The notes beneath the pieces were generated by a model that was given only the letters and a program-made list of their open reading frames with translations, made no database searches and was not told the origin of the DNA. A stretch of DNA of 64,000 bases, taken from assembly GCF_003992725.1 (NCBI RefSeq), contig NZ_RZNF01000003.1:62001-126000 (forward strand), written 5' to 3'. The stretch comes from Rhodomicrobium lacus. Lineage in GTDB: Bacteria > Pseudomonadota > Alphaproteobacteria > Rhizobiales > Rhodomicrobiaceae. Made by a program: the position numbers and the translations under genes. The number at the start of each line of letters is the position of its first letter. Position 1 is the stretch's first letter. Below are positions 49,191 through 62,158 of this stretch, piece by piece.

Positions 49191-49391
49191 GATCTGTCCC
49201 CTTGTAAGCCTGCAAAAAAGCGACAATCCGACAGGCCTGAACTGCCGGTGCGCTCAGCACGCGCCTATCATAGTCTACTTTTCGGGCGCGTTCCCAAGTA
49301 ATTCTAACCGGTCGCGGACGAAAGCCGCCTCGAAAGCCGGCAGCCCGCCCCATCGGGGCGGCCCTCGAAGCAGCGTGCGCGTGTCCCCGAT

Positions 49392-49688
49392 TTAGCCGAA
49401 CTTGAAAAGGACGCCGTAGCCGCCGCGCGGGTAAGTCCACGTCAGCGCGCCCGAGCCTTCCGCCAGCACGCGGCAGGTGCCGCATTCGAGACAGCCGTCG
49501 GGGCTCACTTCGACCTGCCCCTTGCCGTTCACTTCATAGCAATGAGCGGGGCAGATCTTCGTGAGAAGGAGAAGCTCCTTCGACGGTTTCTCGTGCGGAG
49601 CGACGACGATATGCGGACGCCCGGCGTCCACGAGATAGCGATTCTGATAAAGCTTCTCTTCGACGCGCACCGTTGGTGTTTCAGCCAT
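49392..49688 (-). CDS. fixX: Ferredoxin-like protein FixX
   Basis: A 98-residue ferredoxin-like protein. Cysteines are in [10 protein letters not shown] and in [11 protein letters not shown], giving one [4Fe-4S] cluster. It is the small partner of FixC in the electron-bifurcating FixABCX complex. It starts 31 bases after fixC. Confidence 0.94.
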   Translation of the reverse strand: MAETPTVRVEEKLYQNRYLVDAGRPHIVVAPHEKPSKELLLLTKICPAHCYEVNGKGQVEVSPDGCLECGTCRVLAEGSGALTWTYPRGGYGVLFKFG

Positions 49689-49719
49689 TTCCAGTGTTCC
49701 TTTCCTGTTCCCGACCGAC

Positions 49720-51024
49720 CTAGCGCCACGACCTTGCGAGCTTCCAAGCGTCGCTCGCGAGGCCTCTCACGCCGCGCGCCTTGACGAAGGAACGAACGAT
49801 TTCCTTTTCCTTGCTCTTCTTGTCCTTCCCGTCCACGCGGAACCAGTTCTGCGCGGCCTTGGAGACGAGTTCGGGATAGCTGCCGAAGAGGCGATCGCGC
49901 GCGCCGTGCATGAAATCGGGCAGGCGCTTGTACTTCTTCAGATCCTTCATCACGAAGGACTGTTCGAGCATCTTCTGATAGATGGACAGGTTCTCTGCCG
50001 AGAACTTATCCTTGCGGGACTTGATCTGGAAGATCGCTTCCGCCGCGATGCGGCCCGTCGTCATGGCGAGGTTCGAGCCTTCGCGGTGGACGGCGTTCAC
50101 AAACTGGCCCGCGTCGCCGACGATCACCCAGCCTTCGCCGAAGAGCTGCGGCACGGCATTGTAGCCGCCCTCGGGAATGAGATGCGCCGCGTATTCCTTC
50201 ACTTCCGCGCCCGCGATCAGCGGAGCCACCGCCGGGTGCTTCTTGAAGTCTTCCAGAAGCTCGTAGGGAGCCTTGCCGGTGTGCGCGAAGTCGGAGACGA
50301 GGCAGCCGATGCCGATCGAGATGCTTTCCTTGTTGGTGTAAAGGAAGCCCGTGCCGGTCATGCCCTTCGTGATCGTGCCCGCGGCTTCGATCACGACGCC
50401 TTCGTCGCCCGAGATGTTGAAGCGGCTCTCGATCACGTCCGAGGGGAGGAAGTGCATTTCCTTCACCGCGAGAGCAACCGTGTCCGGCTTCGGACGCGGA
50501 CGAAGCCCCGCCTTGGTGCCGAGCACGCCGTTCACGCCTTCGGCCATCACGACCACGTCGGCGAGGATGGTGCCGCCCGCGCGGTCCGTCTTGACGCCGA
50601 TCACCTTGCCGCCCGAGAAGCAAAGGTCGGTGACGGTCGTCTCAAGGATGAGAAGCGCGCCAGCCTGCTGGACCTTCTTCGAGAACCACTTGTCGAACTG
50701 CGCGCGGATGATGGTGTAGCGGTTCGGCGCTTCCTCGTTGAAGTCGTCGGAACGGTAATGGACGCCCGTATAGGAGGAGTCGTCCATATACCAGAGACGC
50801 TGCTCGATCAGGTGGCGCTCAAGCGGAGCGTCGTCCCGGAAATCCGGGATGATCTTCTCCAGCATGTTGGCGTACATGATCGCGCCCTGCACGTTCTTCG
50901 AGCCCGGATATTCGCCGCGCTCGATCTGGAGCACTTTCAGGCCGCGCTTCGCCAGAGTGTAAGCACAGGAATTGCCGGCCGGTCCGGCCCCCACGACGAT
51001 AACGTCGAATTTTTCTGCGGGCAT
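49720..51024 (-). CDS. fixC: FixC, ETF-quinone oxidoreductase-like flavoprotein
   Basis: A 434-residue FAD protein related to ETF:quinone oxidoreductase. The N-terminal dinucleotide fold is [21 protein letters not shown], and the second FAD contact is [23 protein letters not shown]. In the FixABCX complex it passes one electron branch to quinone while the other reduces ferredoxin/flavodoxin for nitrogenase. Membrane-associated through FixCX. Confidence 0.95.
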   Translation of the reverse strand: MPAEKFDVIVVGAGPAGNSCAYTLAKRGLKVLQIERGEYPGSKNVQGAIMYANMLEKIIPDFRDDAPLERHLIEQRLWYMDDSSYTGVHYRSDDFNEEAPNRYTIIRAQFDKWFSKKVQQAGALLILETTVTDLCFSGGKVIGVKTDRAGGTILADVVVMAEGVNGVLGTKAGLRPRPKPDTVALAVKEMHFLPSDVIESRFNISGDEGVVIEAAGTITKGMTGTGFLYTNKESISIGIGCLVSDFAHTGKAPYELLEDFKKHPAVAPLIAGAEVKEYAAHLIPEGGYNAVPQLFGEGWVIVGDAGQFVNAVHREGSNLAMTTGRIAAEAIFQIKSRKDKFSAENLSIYQKMLEQSFVMKDLKKYKRLPDFMHGARDRLFGSYPELVSKAAQNWFRVDGKDKKSKEKEIVRSFVKARGVRGLASDAWKLARSWR

Positions 51025-51054
51025 GCGAGTTCTCCTTCGAAACCTTCCGCTCTA

Positions 51055-52164
51055 TCAGCCGACAAGGCGCGAGCGCGTGTTGGGGGCGATCCGCTGACGG
51101 ACTTCCTTCGCGAGCGCGGGGAGGAAGCGGACGGCGTCGGTAATGAGGCCGATATGGGCGAAGTCCATGATCGGCGCGTTCTTGTCCGTATTGATCGCGA
51201 GGATCAGGTCTGCGCCTTCGACGCCCACGCGATGCTGGATCGCGCCGGAGATGCCCGCGGCGATGTAGAGTTTCGGACGGATGGTCTTGCCCGTCTGGCC
51301 GATCTGGCGGTCGGCGGGGATCCAGCCGCGCTGCACGAGCGGACGCGAACCGCCCCATTCAGCGCCGAGAGCCTTCGCAAGGTCCTTCACGAGCTGATAG
51401 TTTTCAGCGCTGCCGAGACCGAGGCCGCCCGCGACGACAACGTCGGCGTAGGCGAGGTTCGACTTGTTGGAGTCGCGGTCCGGGATGAACTGAAGAAGCT
51501 TCGTGACGATTTCGTCCTCGATCATCTTGAAGTCGTATTCGATGACCGGGCCGGACTTGCCGTCCTGGCGCTCGGGCAGCGAGAACACGCGCGGGCGAAC
51601 CGTGGCCATCTGCGGGCGGAAGTTCAGCGTATAGATCGTGCAGAGGAGCGAGCCGCCGAAGGTCGGGCGCGTCGCGGCAAGCGAGCCGTCGGCGTCGACC
51701 GCGAGTTCCGTGCAGTCCGCCGTGAGGCCGGTCGCCAGCGTCGTCGCAACCGAGCCCGCGAGGTCGCGGCCGAGCGTGGTTGCGCCAAGAAGCAGGATTT
51801 CCGGCTGAAACTTGTTAACCAGTTCCGTCATGCAGCGGGTGTACGGCTCATTGCGGTAGTCCGCCAGAACCGGGCTTTCAACGAGATAGGCCACGTCGGC
51901 GCCGTAGGCGTAACATTCCTGAACGGCGTTGCGGGTGTCTTCGCCGGCACCGCCGAGAACCACGCCGGCGAGCTGCACGCCGAGCTTGTCGGCGAGCTTG
52001 CGGCCTTCGCCCATGAGTTCCCACGAAACGGGATGCACGTGACCGCGCTCAAGCTCGATGAAAACCCAGACGTGCTTGTAGGACTTGAACTTCTCGGGAA
52101 GCTCTTTCTTCATTCCGGCGCGGCCGCCGGCGGCGGCGGGCTTCGGGGCGGGTGTCGTCGTCAT
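51055..52164 (-). CDS. fixB: FixB, electron transfer flavoprotein alpha subunit
   Basis: A 369-residue ETF alpha chain. A basic linker ([19 protein letters not shown]) precedes the N-terminal domain ([28 protein letters not shown]). The C-terminal FAD domain has [56 protein letters not shown] and INTDKNAPI. With FixA it forms the bifurcating flavin core that uses NADH. The ATG at 52164 is used, after a GGAG site; a TTG six bases upstream opens the frame. Confidence 0.96.
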   Translation of the reverse strand: MTTTPAPKPAAAGGRAGMKKELPEKFKSYKHVWVFIELERGHVHPVSWELMGEGRKLADKLGVQLAGVVLGGAGEDTRNAVQECYAYGADVAYLVESPVLADYRNEPYTRCMTELVNKFQPEILLLGATTLGRDLAGSVATTLATGLTADCTELAVDADGSLAATRPTFGGSLLCTIYTLNFRPQMATVRPRVFSLPERQDGKSGPVIEYDFKMIEDEIVTKLLQFIPDRDSNKSNLAYADVVVAGGLGLGSAENYQLVKDLAKALGAEWGGSRPLVQRGWIPADRQIGQTGKTIRPKLYIAAGISGAIQHRVGVEGADLILAINTDKNAPIMDFAHIGLITDAVRFLPALAKEVRQRIAPNTRSRLVG

Positions 52165-52191
52165 AACCAAATCTCCGTATTGCGCGCTGGC

Positions 52192-53043
52192 TTAGCTTTG
52201 GGCCATGGCCGTCAGTTCTTTTTCGATGGTCGGCAGACGCCCGAAGATCTCGTCCAGCGTCTTCGCCGCGACCGCGTCCGGCGTGAGACCGCCGATGTCG
52301 ATGATCTTGGCCTTCTCGGCGCGCGGCGACGGCGCGAACACGCGCTTCACCACGGTCGGCGAGCCCTTGAGGCCGCACTTGCCCATTTCGGCGACGCCAG
52401 CCGCTGCGGCGCTCCACGTCACGATCTCTGCGCGGGCGGCGGCCAGCGCCACGTCGATGGAGCCGCGACGAATTTCGTTGGTGCCTTCGAGCATCGTGAT
52501 GAGGCACGGCAGGTTCGACTTCAGCACCTGCACGCCGCCCTCGGCGCGACGCTCGACGGTGATCGTCTTGCCTTCGAGGTTCACTTCGTTGATGCCGGAC
52601 ACATAGGTAAGCTGGTGCAGGTCGAGGCGCTTGGCGATGCCGGGGCCGACCTGCGCCGTGTCGCCGTCGATGGTCTGCTTGCCGGTGAACACGATGTCGA
52701 CCGGCTCGTAGGTCTGGCCGATCTTGATGATGGCCTGGGAAAGGGCGTAGCTCGTCGCCAGCGTGTCGGAACCGGCGAAGGCACGATCGGTAAGGAGCAC
52801 GGCGCGATCGACGCCGTAGGTCAGCGCGCGGCGCAGACTGTCTTCCGCCATCGGCGGCCCCATCGTGAGCACAGTCACCTTGCCGCCATGCTTGTCGCGC
52901 AGACGAAGCGCCGCCTCGATGGCGAACAGATCATACGGGTTGATGATGGTGGGCACGCCCTGCCGCATGATGGTGTTCGTCACCGGATGCACGCGAATTT
53001 GCGCGCTGTCCGGAACCTGTTTGATGCAAACGACGATATGCAT
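52192..53043 (-). CDS. fixA: FixA, electron transfer flavoprotein beta subunit
   Basis: A 283-residue ETF beta chain of the FixABCX complex: MHIVVCIKQVPDSAQIRVHP, NPYDLFAIEAALRLRDKHGGKVTVLTMGP, the FTGKQTIDGDTAQVGPGIAKRL signature and a C-terminal helical arm. It starts 24 bases after the nifW stop, which puts it on the nifV-nifW transcript. Confidence 0.96.
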   Translation of the reverse strand: MHIVVCIKQVPDSAQIRVHPVTNTIMRQGVPTIINPYDLFAIEAALRLRDKHGGKVTVLTMGPPMAEDSLRRALTYGVDRAVLLTDRAFAGSDTLATSYALSQAIIKIGQTYEPVDIVFTGKQTIDGDTAQVGPGIAKRLDLHQLTYVSGINEVNLEGKTITVERRAEGGVQVLKSNLPCLITMLEGTNEIRRGSIDVALAAARAEIVTWSAAAAGVAEMGKCGLKGSPTVVKRVFAPSPRAEKAKIIDIGGLTPDAVAAKTLDEIFGRLPTIEKELTAMAQS

Positions 53044-53067
53044 GTATCAACCCTTCCTGCGTGCCGC

Positions 53068-53409
53068 TCAGCGGCCAATGATGGTTAGAGACTCGAGGGG
53101 CACGAAAGCCTTGGGCGCTTCTTCCTTCGGCTGATCGGGGTGGTGCTCCTGCAAAACCTTGAAGACGCGCTCCTGAAGGGGCGTTGACTTCAGAAAATCG
53201 TCATAGGCGTGAGCCAGCGTTTCGCGCGTGGCGACATAAACCTCTTCATCGGTCGCGCCCGTGAAATCCTTCTGCGCAAGATACTGCCCCATGCGTTTAA
53301 GGATATGCAGACGGGCCACACTGAGGCGCGCGGGATCGTAGTCGACCTTGAGATACGCGAAGAAATCTTCCGCCGATGGAAGTTTTTCGAGATCCGACAA
53401 AACGCTCAT
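53068..53409 (-). CDS. nifW: Nitrogenase-stabilizing/protective protein NifW
   Basis: A 113-residue NifW: LEKLPSAEDFFAYLKVDYDPARLSVARLHILKRMGQYL, ending VFKVLQEHHPDQPKEEAPKAFVPL. NifW binds MoFe protein and helps protect it from oxygen; the exact mechanism is debated. Located between nifV (29 bases upstream) and fixA (24 bases downstream). The start at MSVLSDLEK rather than 53490 fits the family and avoids overlap with nifV. Confidence 0.94.
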   Translation of the reverse strand: MSVLSDLEKLPSAEDFFAYLKVDYDPARLSVARLHILKRMGQYLAQKDFTGATDEEVYVATRETLAHAYDDFLKSTPLQERVFKVLQEHHPDQPKEEAPKAFVPLESLTIIGR

Positions 53410-53438
53410 TGATGCCACCCTTTCGTTTCCACCGCGCC

Positions 53439-54722
53439 TTACGATACCGCCTTCAGACGAGACGACGGGGCCGACCGCTTGATGGGACAAACGCCCGCGT
53501 TGCCGTCGGACCGCTCGTCCACAAGGGCGGCGGCGAGCCTCAGCAGGGTGAAAGACGGAATGCAGGCTTTGTGCTTTTCCGCATAGCCCCTGACAGCGGC
53601 AAGAAGACGGCGCTCCTCGTCCTCGGTGAGTTGCAGGCCGAGATAAGACAACTCGTGACGCAATCCCGCAAGCCCGGAATGCTTGCCGACGACGAAGCGG
53701 TGATTCCGGCCGAGACGCCGCGGCGACAGCGCCTCATAGCAATCCTTGCTCTTGAGGATGCCGTCAACGTGAATGCCGGACTCATGGGTGAACACGTCCT
53801 TGCCGACGATGGGGGCCGCGCGTGCGATTTCGCGTCCGCTGCACCGGGCCACGAGTTCGCTCAGGTGACCGAGGGCCGGCAGATGGATGCGCGTGGCCTG
53901 CCCGAAGAGCGAATCGAGCGCGACGGCGATCTGTTCGAGGGGGGCGTTGCCCGCCCGCTCGCCCAGACCGTTGACGGTCACGCTGGCCGCGCTCGCTCCT
54001 GCTTCCAACGCGGCCAGCGTGTTGGCTGTGGCCAGACCGAGATCGTCATGGCCATGAAATTCGATGGGAAGGTCCGTGAGGTGCCTGACGGCTCCGATGG
54101 CGGCACGGACGGAAACCGGGTCGAGCACACCGAGCGTGTCGGCGAAGCGATAGCGAACCGCTCCGGCTTTGGCAGCCGCTTCGAGAATGGGTTCGAGCGT
54201 GTCTCGCGTTGCGCGCGACGAATCCTCGCCGCCGAAAGCGACTTCGAGGCCGTTCGCGCGGGCGTAGCCGATGACATCGGTGACGGCTGCCAGGACGCGC
54301 GGCAGCGAGCCGCCGAATTTTGCGGCAATCTGGAAGCGTGAAACGGGCGCCGAAAGGTTCACGATGGAGACGCCGGAAGCGATTGCGTCGTCCACGTCGC
54401 CGCGGCGCATGCGACACCACGCGATGACGCGCACCGGCAGGCCGGCCTTCGCGATCCGGCGGATTGCCTCCTGCTCGTCGCGGCCCATGGCGGGCGTGCC
54501 TGCCTCGATCTCGTCGATGCCGACATCGGAAAGCGCTGCCGCGATCTGCAGCTTCTCCGCGGCCGTGAAGGCGACGCCCGGCGTCTGCTCGCCATCCCGA
54601 AGCGTCGTATCGTTGATTGCGACGCGCCCGGGAAGAGCGCGGCGGACGAACAGCGCGTTATCGCCGCCCGCAGGCCCTTCGCCGTCGTTCGTTCCGTTGA
54701 GACCGTTTGAAAGGTCGCGCAT
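53439..54722 (-). CDS. nifV: Homocitrate synthase NifV
   Basis: A 427-residue homocitrate synthase of the LeuA/HcS family, which makes the homocitrate of the nitrogenase FeMo-cofactor. Signatures: NDTTLRDGEQTPGVAF, the metal-binding EFHGHDDLGLATAN with its HxH, and GLGERAGNAPLEQI. The N-terminal 33 residues are an extra Gly/Asn-rich lead-in. It is the first gene of the nifV-nifW-fixABCX operon, with a sigma-54 promoter and two NifA sites directly upstream. Confidence 0.94.
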   Translation of the reverse strand: MRDLSNGLNGTNDGEGPAGGDNALFVRRALPGRVAINDTTLRDGEQTPGVAFTAAEKLQIAAALSDVGIDEIEAGTPAMGRDEQEAIRRIAKAGLPVRVIAWCRMRRGDVDDAIASGVSIVNLSAPVSRFQIAAKFGGSLPRVLAAVTDVIGYARANGLEVAFGGEDSSRATRDTLEPILEAAAKAGAVRYRFADTLGVLDPVSVRAAIGAVRHLTDLPIEFHGHDDLGLATANTLAALEAGASAASVTVNGLGERAGNAPLEQIAVALDSLFGQATRIHLPALGHLSELVARCSGREIARAAPIVGKDVFTHESGIHVDGILKSKDCYEALSPRRLGRNHRFVVGKHSGLAGLRHELSYLGLQLTEDEERRLLAAVRGYAEKHKACIPSFTLLRLAAALVDERSDGNAGVCPIKRSAPSSRLKAVS

Positions 54723-54777
54723 CCTGCATTCCGCCTGGTAAGATTGCCGCGTAGATCCGCAGCGCGCACCTCTTAAA

Positions 54778-54792
54778 GCAGGAGCCGTGCCA
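54778..54792 (-). promoter_or_regulatory. Sigma-54 (RpoN) promoter of the nifV operon
   Basis: On the minus strand TGGCAC, GGCTC, CTGC: it matches TGGCAC-N5-TTGC at all but one base and has the required GG-N10-GC spacing. Transcription would start about 12 bases downstream (near 54766), giving a leader of about 45 bases before the nifV ATG at 54722. Confidence 0.85.
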
Positions 54793-54840
54793 AACGGCTA
54801 AGCGGCTGAAATGTGCTGAATAGTTTTAAATCGAGGGCGG

Positions 54841-54856
54841 TGTCGAAAGTCCGACA
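54841..54856. promoter_or_regulatory. NifA upstream activator site 1
   Basis: TGT-N10-ACA exactly (TGT at 54841-54843, ACA at 54854-54856). It lies about 80 bases upstream of the predicted start site, a normal position for NifA acting through DNA looping. Confidence 0.75.
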
Positions 54857-54858
54857 TG

Positions 54859-54874
54859 TGTCGACTTTACTACA
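54859..54874. promoter_or_regulatory. NifA upstream activator site 2
   Basis: A second exact TGT-N10-ACA (TGT at 54859-54861, ACA at 54872-54874), 18 bases from the first, centred about 100 bases upstream of the predicted start. Confidence 0.75.
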
Positions 54875-54946
54875 TAGCGGAAAATGGCGTGCGAAAGAGG
54901 TAAAATCCACGCGAGCGGTCAAGCCGAGCTTCCGGTTCGCGGCCGA

Positions 54947-55639
54947 CTACCTGATGCCGGTTACGGAGAGGACCGCGCTAACCACGCCGCCCGATGCCCA
55001 GATCAGATATCGCGAGAAGAAATCGAGGTCGAGGCCCGCACTGCGCCCTGCGTAAGGGAGCAGGAAAACCAGTGTCAGGATCAGCAGCAGCCCGTAAGGT
55101 TCGAGCCCCTCGAAACGATAGGCGAGACGGCGGGGCAGAAGCCCTGTCACCACGCGGCCGCCGTCCAGCGGCGGGATGGGCAGCATGTTGAACACGGCGA
55201 GGATCGCGTTGATCAGAATACTGTTCACGAGGTTTTGAGCGACCCACGCGTTCGCGGGCGAAGGCAACTCCCGCGCCACATAGAAAAGCAGGGCCGAGAC
55301 GAGGGCGAGAAAGATGTTCGCTCCGGGGCCCGCGAGCGCCACGAGGATCATGTCGCGACGCGGATTGTTCAGATTGCGGAAATTCACGGGCACGGGCTTC
55401 GCCCAACCGAACAGGAAGGGCGCACGCACCAGAAGCAGCATGGCGGGTATAAGCACGGTGCCGACCGGATCGACATGCTTGAACGGATTTAGCGTGACAC
55501 GGCCGAGCATCCATGCGGTGTTGTCGCCGAGGCGGCGGGCAGCGAAGCCGTGCGCTGCCTCGTGAAATGTGATCGCGAGCAAAAGCGGAATGACCCAGGT
55601 GGAGACCGTATACAGGATCGCGTTCAAATCTCCGCCCAT
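54947..55639 (-). CDS. Site-2 protease family zinc metalloprotease (M50)
   Basis: A 230-residue membrane protease. Zinc motif HEAAH in LAITFHEAAHGFAARR lies within the first membrane segment, and the third ligand lies in the NMLPIPPLDGGRV block. About five membrane segments. This short form (no PDZ domain) is the YwhC/Rip-like type whose substrates are generally unknown. The start at MGGDLNAIL follows GGGAGG; a longer frame begins at 55711. Its stop is about 225 bases upstream of nifV on the same strand. Confidence 0.88.
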   Translation of the reverse strand: MGGDLNAILYTVSTWVIPLLLAITFHEAAHGFAARRLGDNTAWMLGRVTLNPFKHVDPVGTVLIPAMLLLVRAPFLFGWAKPVPVNFRNLNNPRRDMILVALAGPGANIFLALVSALLFYVARELPSPANAWVAQNLVNSILINAILAVFNMLPIPPLDGGRVVTGLLPRRLAYRFEGLEPYGLLLILTLVFLLPYAGRSAGLDLDFFSRYLIWASGGVVSAVLSVTGIR

Positions 55640-55878
55640 TCCGATGCCTCCCGCTGCGCTTTCGCCTGCCGCCACTCTCGGGTTAAAGTGTTTATACGGC
55701 GTGTCCGGCACAAGCCGTTCTTTTTATTGTTCGCGTCGGCATCGCCGACACACTTTACGGGAGCGGTCGCGATGCCGGGCGTTCTTGTCTGTTATCCGGC
55801 CGCAGAAGTTCTCGGCTTCACAGCCGTGTCAAGACGGCGCCGCATCGTCAGCCGATGCGGACCGGGGGAAAAGGAACC

Positions 55879-58380
<2,502 letters not shown>

Positions 58381-58389
58381 AAGCCGTGT

Positions 58390-58413
58390 CCGATCGGGCT
58401 CAAGCCTGATCGG
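58390..58413 (+). repeat. Hairpin between glgP and glgB
   Basis: CCGATCGGGCT / AGCCTGATCGG, an 11-pair stem (one G-T) with a two-base spacer, nine bases after glgP. It may protect or process the mRNA between the two genes; no T-run follows. Confidence 0.5.
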
Positions 58414-58499
58414 CGATTCTGTTCTGAACTTCAAAGAAGAGGGCGATAACCGGCCGGATTTGCGATGCAACCGGTCGGCAGGGCTCCAAGGGTGATATC

Positions 58500-60695
58500 G
58501 TGACCGAGGCCAACTGGCGAGCGCGGGAAGAGGATGTTTCGAGGATCGCGTCCGCCACACATGGCGACCCTTTCGCCGTGCTCGGAATCCATCGCGTCGA
58601 TGGCGGCACGGCGATCCGCGCATTCGTGCCGGGCGTCGCGTCGCTCAACGCCGTCAACGGCGGCGCCACGATCCCGCTCGAACGGCGCGGCTTCGGCGAC
58701 TTCTTCGAGACATTCCTGCCCGGCGTGACAGGAAGCTTCCGCTATCGCCTGCGCGCCGAAAACGACGGCCGCATCTGGGAATTCGACGATCCCTACACCT
58801 TTGGCCCCGTGCTCGGGCCGCTCGACGATTATCTGCTTGTCGAAGGCACGCACAAGCGCCTGTATGAGCGGCTCGGTTCGCACCCCATCCGCCATGAAGG
58901 CGTGGACGGCGTGCTGTTCGCCGTCTGGGCGCCACACGCCCGACGCGTATCGGTCGTCGGCGACTTCAATCAGTGGGACGGCCGCCGCCACACGATGCGC
59001 AAGCGCATCGACAGCGGCATATGGGAGCTGTTCGCGCCGGGCCTCGGCGAGGGAACCGTCTACAAATACGAGATCGTCGGCGTGAATGGCGATCTTCAGC
59101 CGCTCAAGGCCGATCCGTTCGGCTTCTCCGGCGAGATGCGCCCCTCGACGGCCTCCGTCGTCGCGCGGACTGACCGCCACGAATGGGGCGACGAGGCGCA
59201 TATGGCCTGGCGGCCGACGGTCGAAGCCCGTCGCGGCCCGATGTCCATCCTTGAAGTGCATGCGAGTTCGTGGCGGCGCAAATGGGACGGCGGCTTCCTC
59301 TCGTATGACGAGCTTGCGGACCAGCTCATTCCCTATGCCGTGGACATGGGCTTCACACATATCGAGCTGATGCCGATTTCCGAGCATCCGCTCGACGCCT
59401 CATGGGGCTATCAGCCCATCGGGCTGTTCGCACCGACGCGCCGCTTCGGCGATCCGGCTGGCTTTCAGCGCTTCGTCGACGGCGCACACCGTGTCGGTCT
59501 CGGCGTCATCCTCGACTGGGTGCCCGCGCATTTCCCGACCGACGAGCACGGGCTCGCGAAGTTCGACGGCACGGCGCTCTACGAGCATCCAGATCCGCGC
59601 CGGGGCTTTCATCCCGACTGGAACACGGCGATCTACGATTTCGGCCGCCGCGAGGTGGCGAGCACGCTCATCTCCAACGCGATCTACTGGCTCGACCGCT
59701 ACCATATCGACGGCCTGCGGGTAGATGCGGTCGCGTCCATGCTCTATCTCGACTATTCGCGGAAAGCCGGCGAATGGCTGCCGAACCCGGACGGCGGCAA
59801 CCAGAACCATGACGCCGTGCGCTTCCTGCAAGATGCGAATGCCAGCGTCTACGGCGCCTATCCCGGCATCGCGACCATCGCGGAAGAGTCGACCTCATGG
59901 CCCGGCGTGTCGCAACCGACGAGCGCGGGCGGTCTCGGCTTCGGCTTCAAGTGGAACATGGGCTGGATGAACGACACGCTCTCGTACATCGCGCTCGATC
60001 CGATCTACCGGAAATATCACCACAACAAGCTCACATTCGGCCTGCTCTACGCCTTTTCCGAAAATTTCATCCTGCCGATCAGCCATGACGAGGTTGTGCA
60101 CGGCAAGGGCTCGCTGCTCAGCAAGATGCCCGGCGACGACTGGCAAAAATTTGCCAATGTTCGCGGTTATTACGGGTTCATGTGGGGCTATCCGGGCAAA
60201 AAACTTCTCTTCATGGGCCAGGAATTCGCGCAGCGGGCAGAGTGGAATTTCGATGCGGAACTCGACTGGTGGTCGCTCGACCACGTGTCGCATCGCGGCG
60301 TGCAATCGCTCGTTCGCGACCTGAACCGCCTGCATCGCGAGAAGCCCGCGCTTCACGCGCGCGATTGCGAGCCGGAAGGGTTTCAGTGGATCGTCGTCAA
60401 CGACGAGGCGCAGTCTGTCTTCGCGTGGGTGCGCTACGGCGGTCCGGGCGCGAAGCCGGTGGTCGTCGCCTGCAACTTCACGCCGGAGCCGCGCTACAAT
60501 TATCGCATCGGGCTGCCTTTCGCCGGGCGCTGGCGCGAGATTCTCAATACGGATGCACCCGAATATGGCGGCGCAGGCATTGGCAATCTGGGTGAAGTCC
60601 ACGCGTCATTGAACGAAAGTCACGGTCTGCCGGCATCGGCGGAAATCACCCTTCCCCCGCTCGCTACTGTTTATTTCGAGCATGACTCAGGTTAG
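58500..60695 (+). CDS. glgB: 1,4-alpha-glucan branching enzyme
   Basis: A 731-residue GH13 branching enzyme that makes alpha-1,6 branches. It has two N-terminal CBM48-like domains ([10 protein letters not shown]-type block at [23 protein letters not shown]). Catalytic blocks are [28 protein letters not shown] (nucleophile Asp), [11 protein letters not shown] (acid Glu) and [11 protein letters not shown]. The start is a GTG at 58500 with AAGGGTG before it. Confidence 0.97.
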   Translation: MTEANWRAREEDVSRIASATHGDPFAVLGIHRVDGGTAIRAFVPGVASLNAVNGGATIPLERRGFGDFFETFLPGVTGSFRYRLRAENDGRIWEFDDPYTFGPVLGPLDDYLLVEGTHKRLYERLGSHPIRHEGVDGVLFAVWAPHARRVSVVGDFNQWDGRRHTMRKRIDSGIWELFAPGLGEGTVYKYEIVGVNGDLQPLKADPFGFSGEMRPSTASVVARTDRHEWGDEAHMAWRPTVEARRGPMSILEVHASSWRRKWDGGFLSYDELADQLIPYAVDMGFTHIELMPISEHPLDASWGYQPIGLFAPTRRFGDPAGFQRFVDGAHRVGLGVILDWVPAHFPTDEHGLAKFDGTALYEHPDPRRGFHPDWNTAIYDFGRREVASTLISNAIYWLDRYHIDGLRVDAVASMLYLDYSRKAGEWLPNPDGGNQNHDAVRFLQDANASVYGAYPGIATIAEESTSWPGVSQPTSAGGLGFGFKWNMGWMNDTLSYIALDPIYRKYHHNKLTFGLLYAFSENFILPISHDEVVHGKGSLLSKMPGDDWQKFANVRGYYGFMWGYPGKKLLFMGQEFAQRAEWNFDAELDWWSLDHVSHRGVQSLVRDLNRLHREKPALHARDCEPEGFQWIVVNDEAQSVFAWVRYGGPGAKPVVVACNFTPEPRYNYRIGLPFAGRWREILNTDAPEYGGAGIGNLGEVHASLNESHGLPASAEITLPPLATVYFEHDSG

Positions 60696-60895
60696 ACCAA
60701 GATTGTGTGCATCTTTCAAAAAGCTGTGATGGTTCTCCTTCACTCTCGCAGGGATCATTAAGCGCTGCTTCGCACTGTTTCGAGAACGGTTAGGCAACTT
60801 CCCCGGCGCTCGCGTCGACGCGTCGGCAGCATTAAAGCGCGTGCTTTTCGTGCCGCCTGAAGTGCGGCAGGCGGAAGCTCGCCTCGGAGGACACG

Positions 60896-62158
60896 ATGAG
60901 ACCGGTTGGAAGTTCCCCTCTCGCGCGTAACACGATGGCCTATGTCCTTGCAGGTGGACGCGGCAGCCGACTGCTGGAACTCACCGACCGACGCGCGAAA
61001 CCCGCCGTCTACTTTGCCGGCAAGTCGCGCATCGTGGATTTCGCGCTGTCCAACGCCTACAATTCCGGCATCCGGCACATGGCGGTAGCGACACAGTACA
61101 AGGCACACAGCCTTATCCGCCATCTGCAACGCGGCTGGAATTTCCTGCGCCCGATCCGCAACGAAAGCTTCGACATCCTCCCCGCCAGCCAGCGCGTCTC
61201 GGAGTCGCTCTGGTATCTCGGCACCGCGGACGCCGTTTATCAGAACATCGACATCATCGAAGATTACGGCACCAAATATATCGTCATCCTCGCCGGCGAC
61301 CATGTCTACAAGATGGACTACGAGTTCATGCTTCAGCAGCATGTCGATCAGCGCGCCGACGTGACGGTGGGCTGCATCGAGGTTCCCGTCGCCGAGGCCA
61401 GCGGCTTCGGCGTGATGCATGTCGACGAGACGGACCGGATCATATCGTTCGTCGAGAAGCCCGCCGATCCGCCTACCATGCCCGGCAAGCCGGACACCTC
61501 GCTCGCCAGCATGGGCATCTACGTTTTCGAGACGCAATTCCTGTTCGATCAGCTCCGCCGCGACGCCGCCGATCCGAATTCGAGCCACGATTTCGGCAAG
61601 GATCTCATTCCGTACATCGTGAAGCACGGCAAGGCATCGGCACACAGCTTCGAGCGCTCCTGCGTAAGGGCGGAGTCTGAAGCCGGAGCTTACTGGCGCG
61701 ATGTCGGCACCGTAGACGCCTACTGGCAAGCCAACATCGATCTGACGCACGTCGTTCCCGACCTCGATCTCTACGATCAGAACTGGCCGATCTGGACCTA
61801 TAACGAGGTAACGCCGCCCGCCAAATTCGTGCATGACGAGGACGGACGGCGCGGCTCCGCAATCGCATCGCTCATCTCAGGCGGCTGCATCGTGTCCGGC
61901 GCCAAGATCCGAAACACGCTTTTGTCGACCGGCTCACGCGTCAATTCGTTCTCCGAAATCGAAAACGCGGTGATCCTGCCCTATGTGCAGGTCGGCCGCT
62001 CCTGTCGCCTTCGCAACGTTGTCATCGACGCGAATGTAAAAATCCCCGAAGGGCTTGTCGTTGGCGAAGATCCGGAAGAAGACGCTTTGCGCTTTCGCCG
62101 GACCGAGCGCGGCATCTGCCTCATCACGCAGCGCATGATCGACGGGTTGGAAAAGTGA
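60896..62158 (+). CDS. glgC: Glucose-1-phosphate adenylyltransferase
   Basis: A 420-residue ADP-glucose pyrophosphorylase, the committed and regulated step of glycogen synthesis. It has [29 protein letters not shown] with the allosteric and catalytic residues, the substrate block [11 protein letters not shown], and [10 protein letters not shown]. The C-terminal left-handed beta-helix is shown by hexad-like [17 protein letters not shown]. The ATG follows GGAGG. A gap of 200 bases after glgB could hold a separate promoter. Confidence 0.97.
   Translation: MRPVGSSPLARNTMAYVLAGGRGSRLLELTDRRAKPAVYFAGKSRIVDFALSNAYNSGIRHMAVATQYKAHSLIRHLQRGWNFLRPIRNESFDILPASQRVSESLWYLGTADAVYQNIDIIEDYGTKYIVILAGDHVYKMDYEFMLQQHVDQRADVTVGCIEVPVAEASGFGVMHVDETDRIISFVEKPADPPTMPGKPDTSLASMGIYVFETQFLFDQLRRDAADPNSSHDFGKDLIPYIVKHGKASAHSFERSCVRAESEAGAYWRDVGTVDAYWQANIDLTHVVPDLDLYDQNWPIWTYNEVTPPAKFVHDEDGRRGSAIASLISGGCIVSGAKIRNTLLSTGSRVNSFSEIENAVILPYVQVGRSCRLRNVVIDANVKIPEGLVVGEDPEEDALRFRRTERGICLITQRMIDGLEK

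Noticed and set aside
49906-53088. A plus-strand open frame of about 1060 codons opposite the fix genes
   Set aside because: It is the antisense shadow of fixC, fixB and fixA, which have clear family motifs and ribosome sites. The predicted protein is Arg/His/Ala-rich and has no family features. Long antisense frames are expected in GC-rich codon usage.
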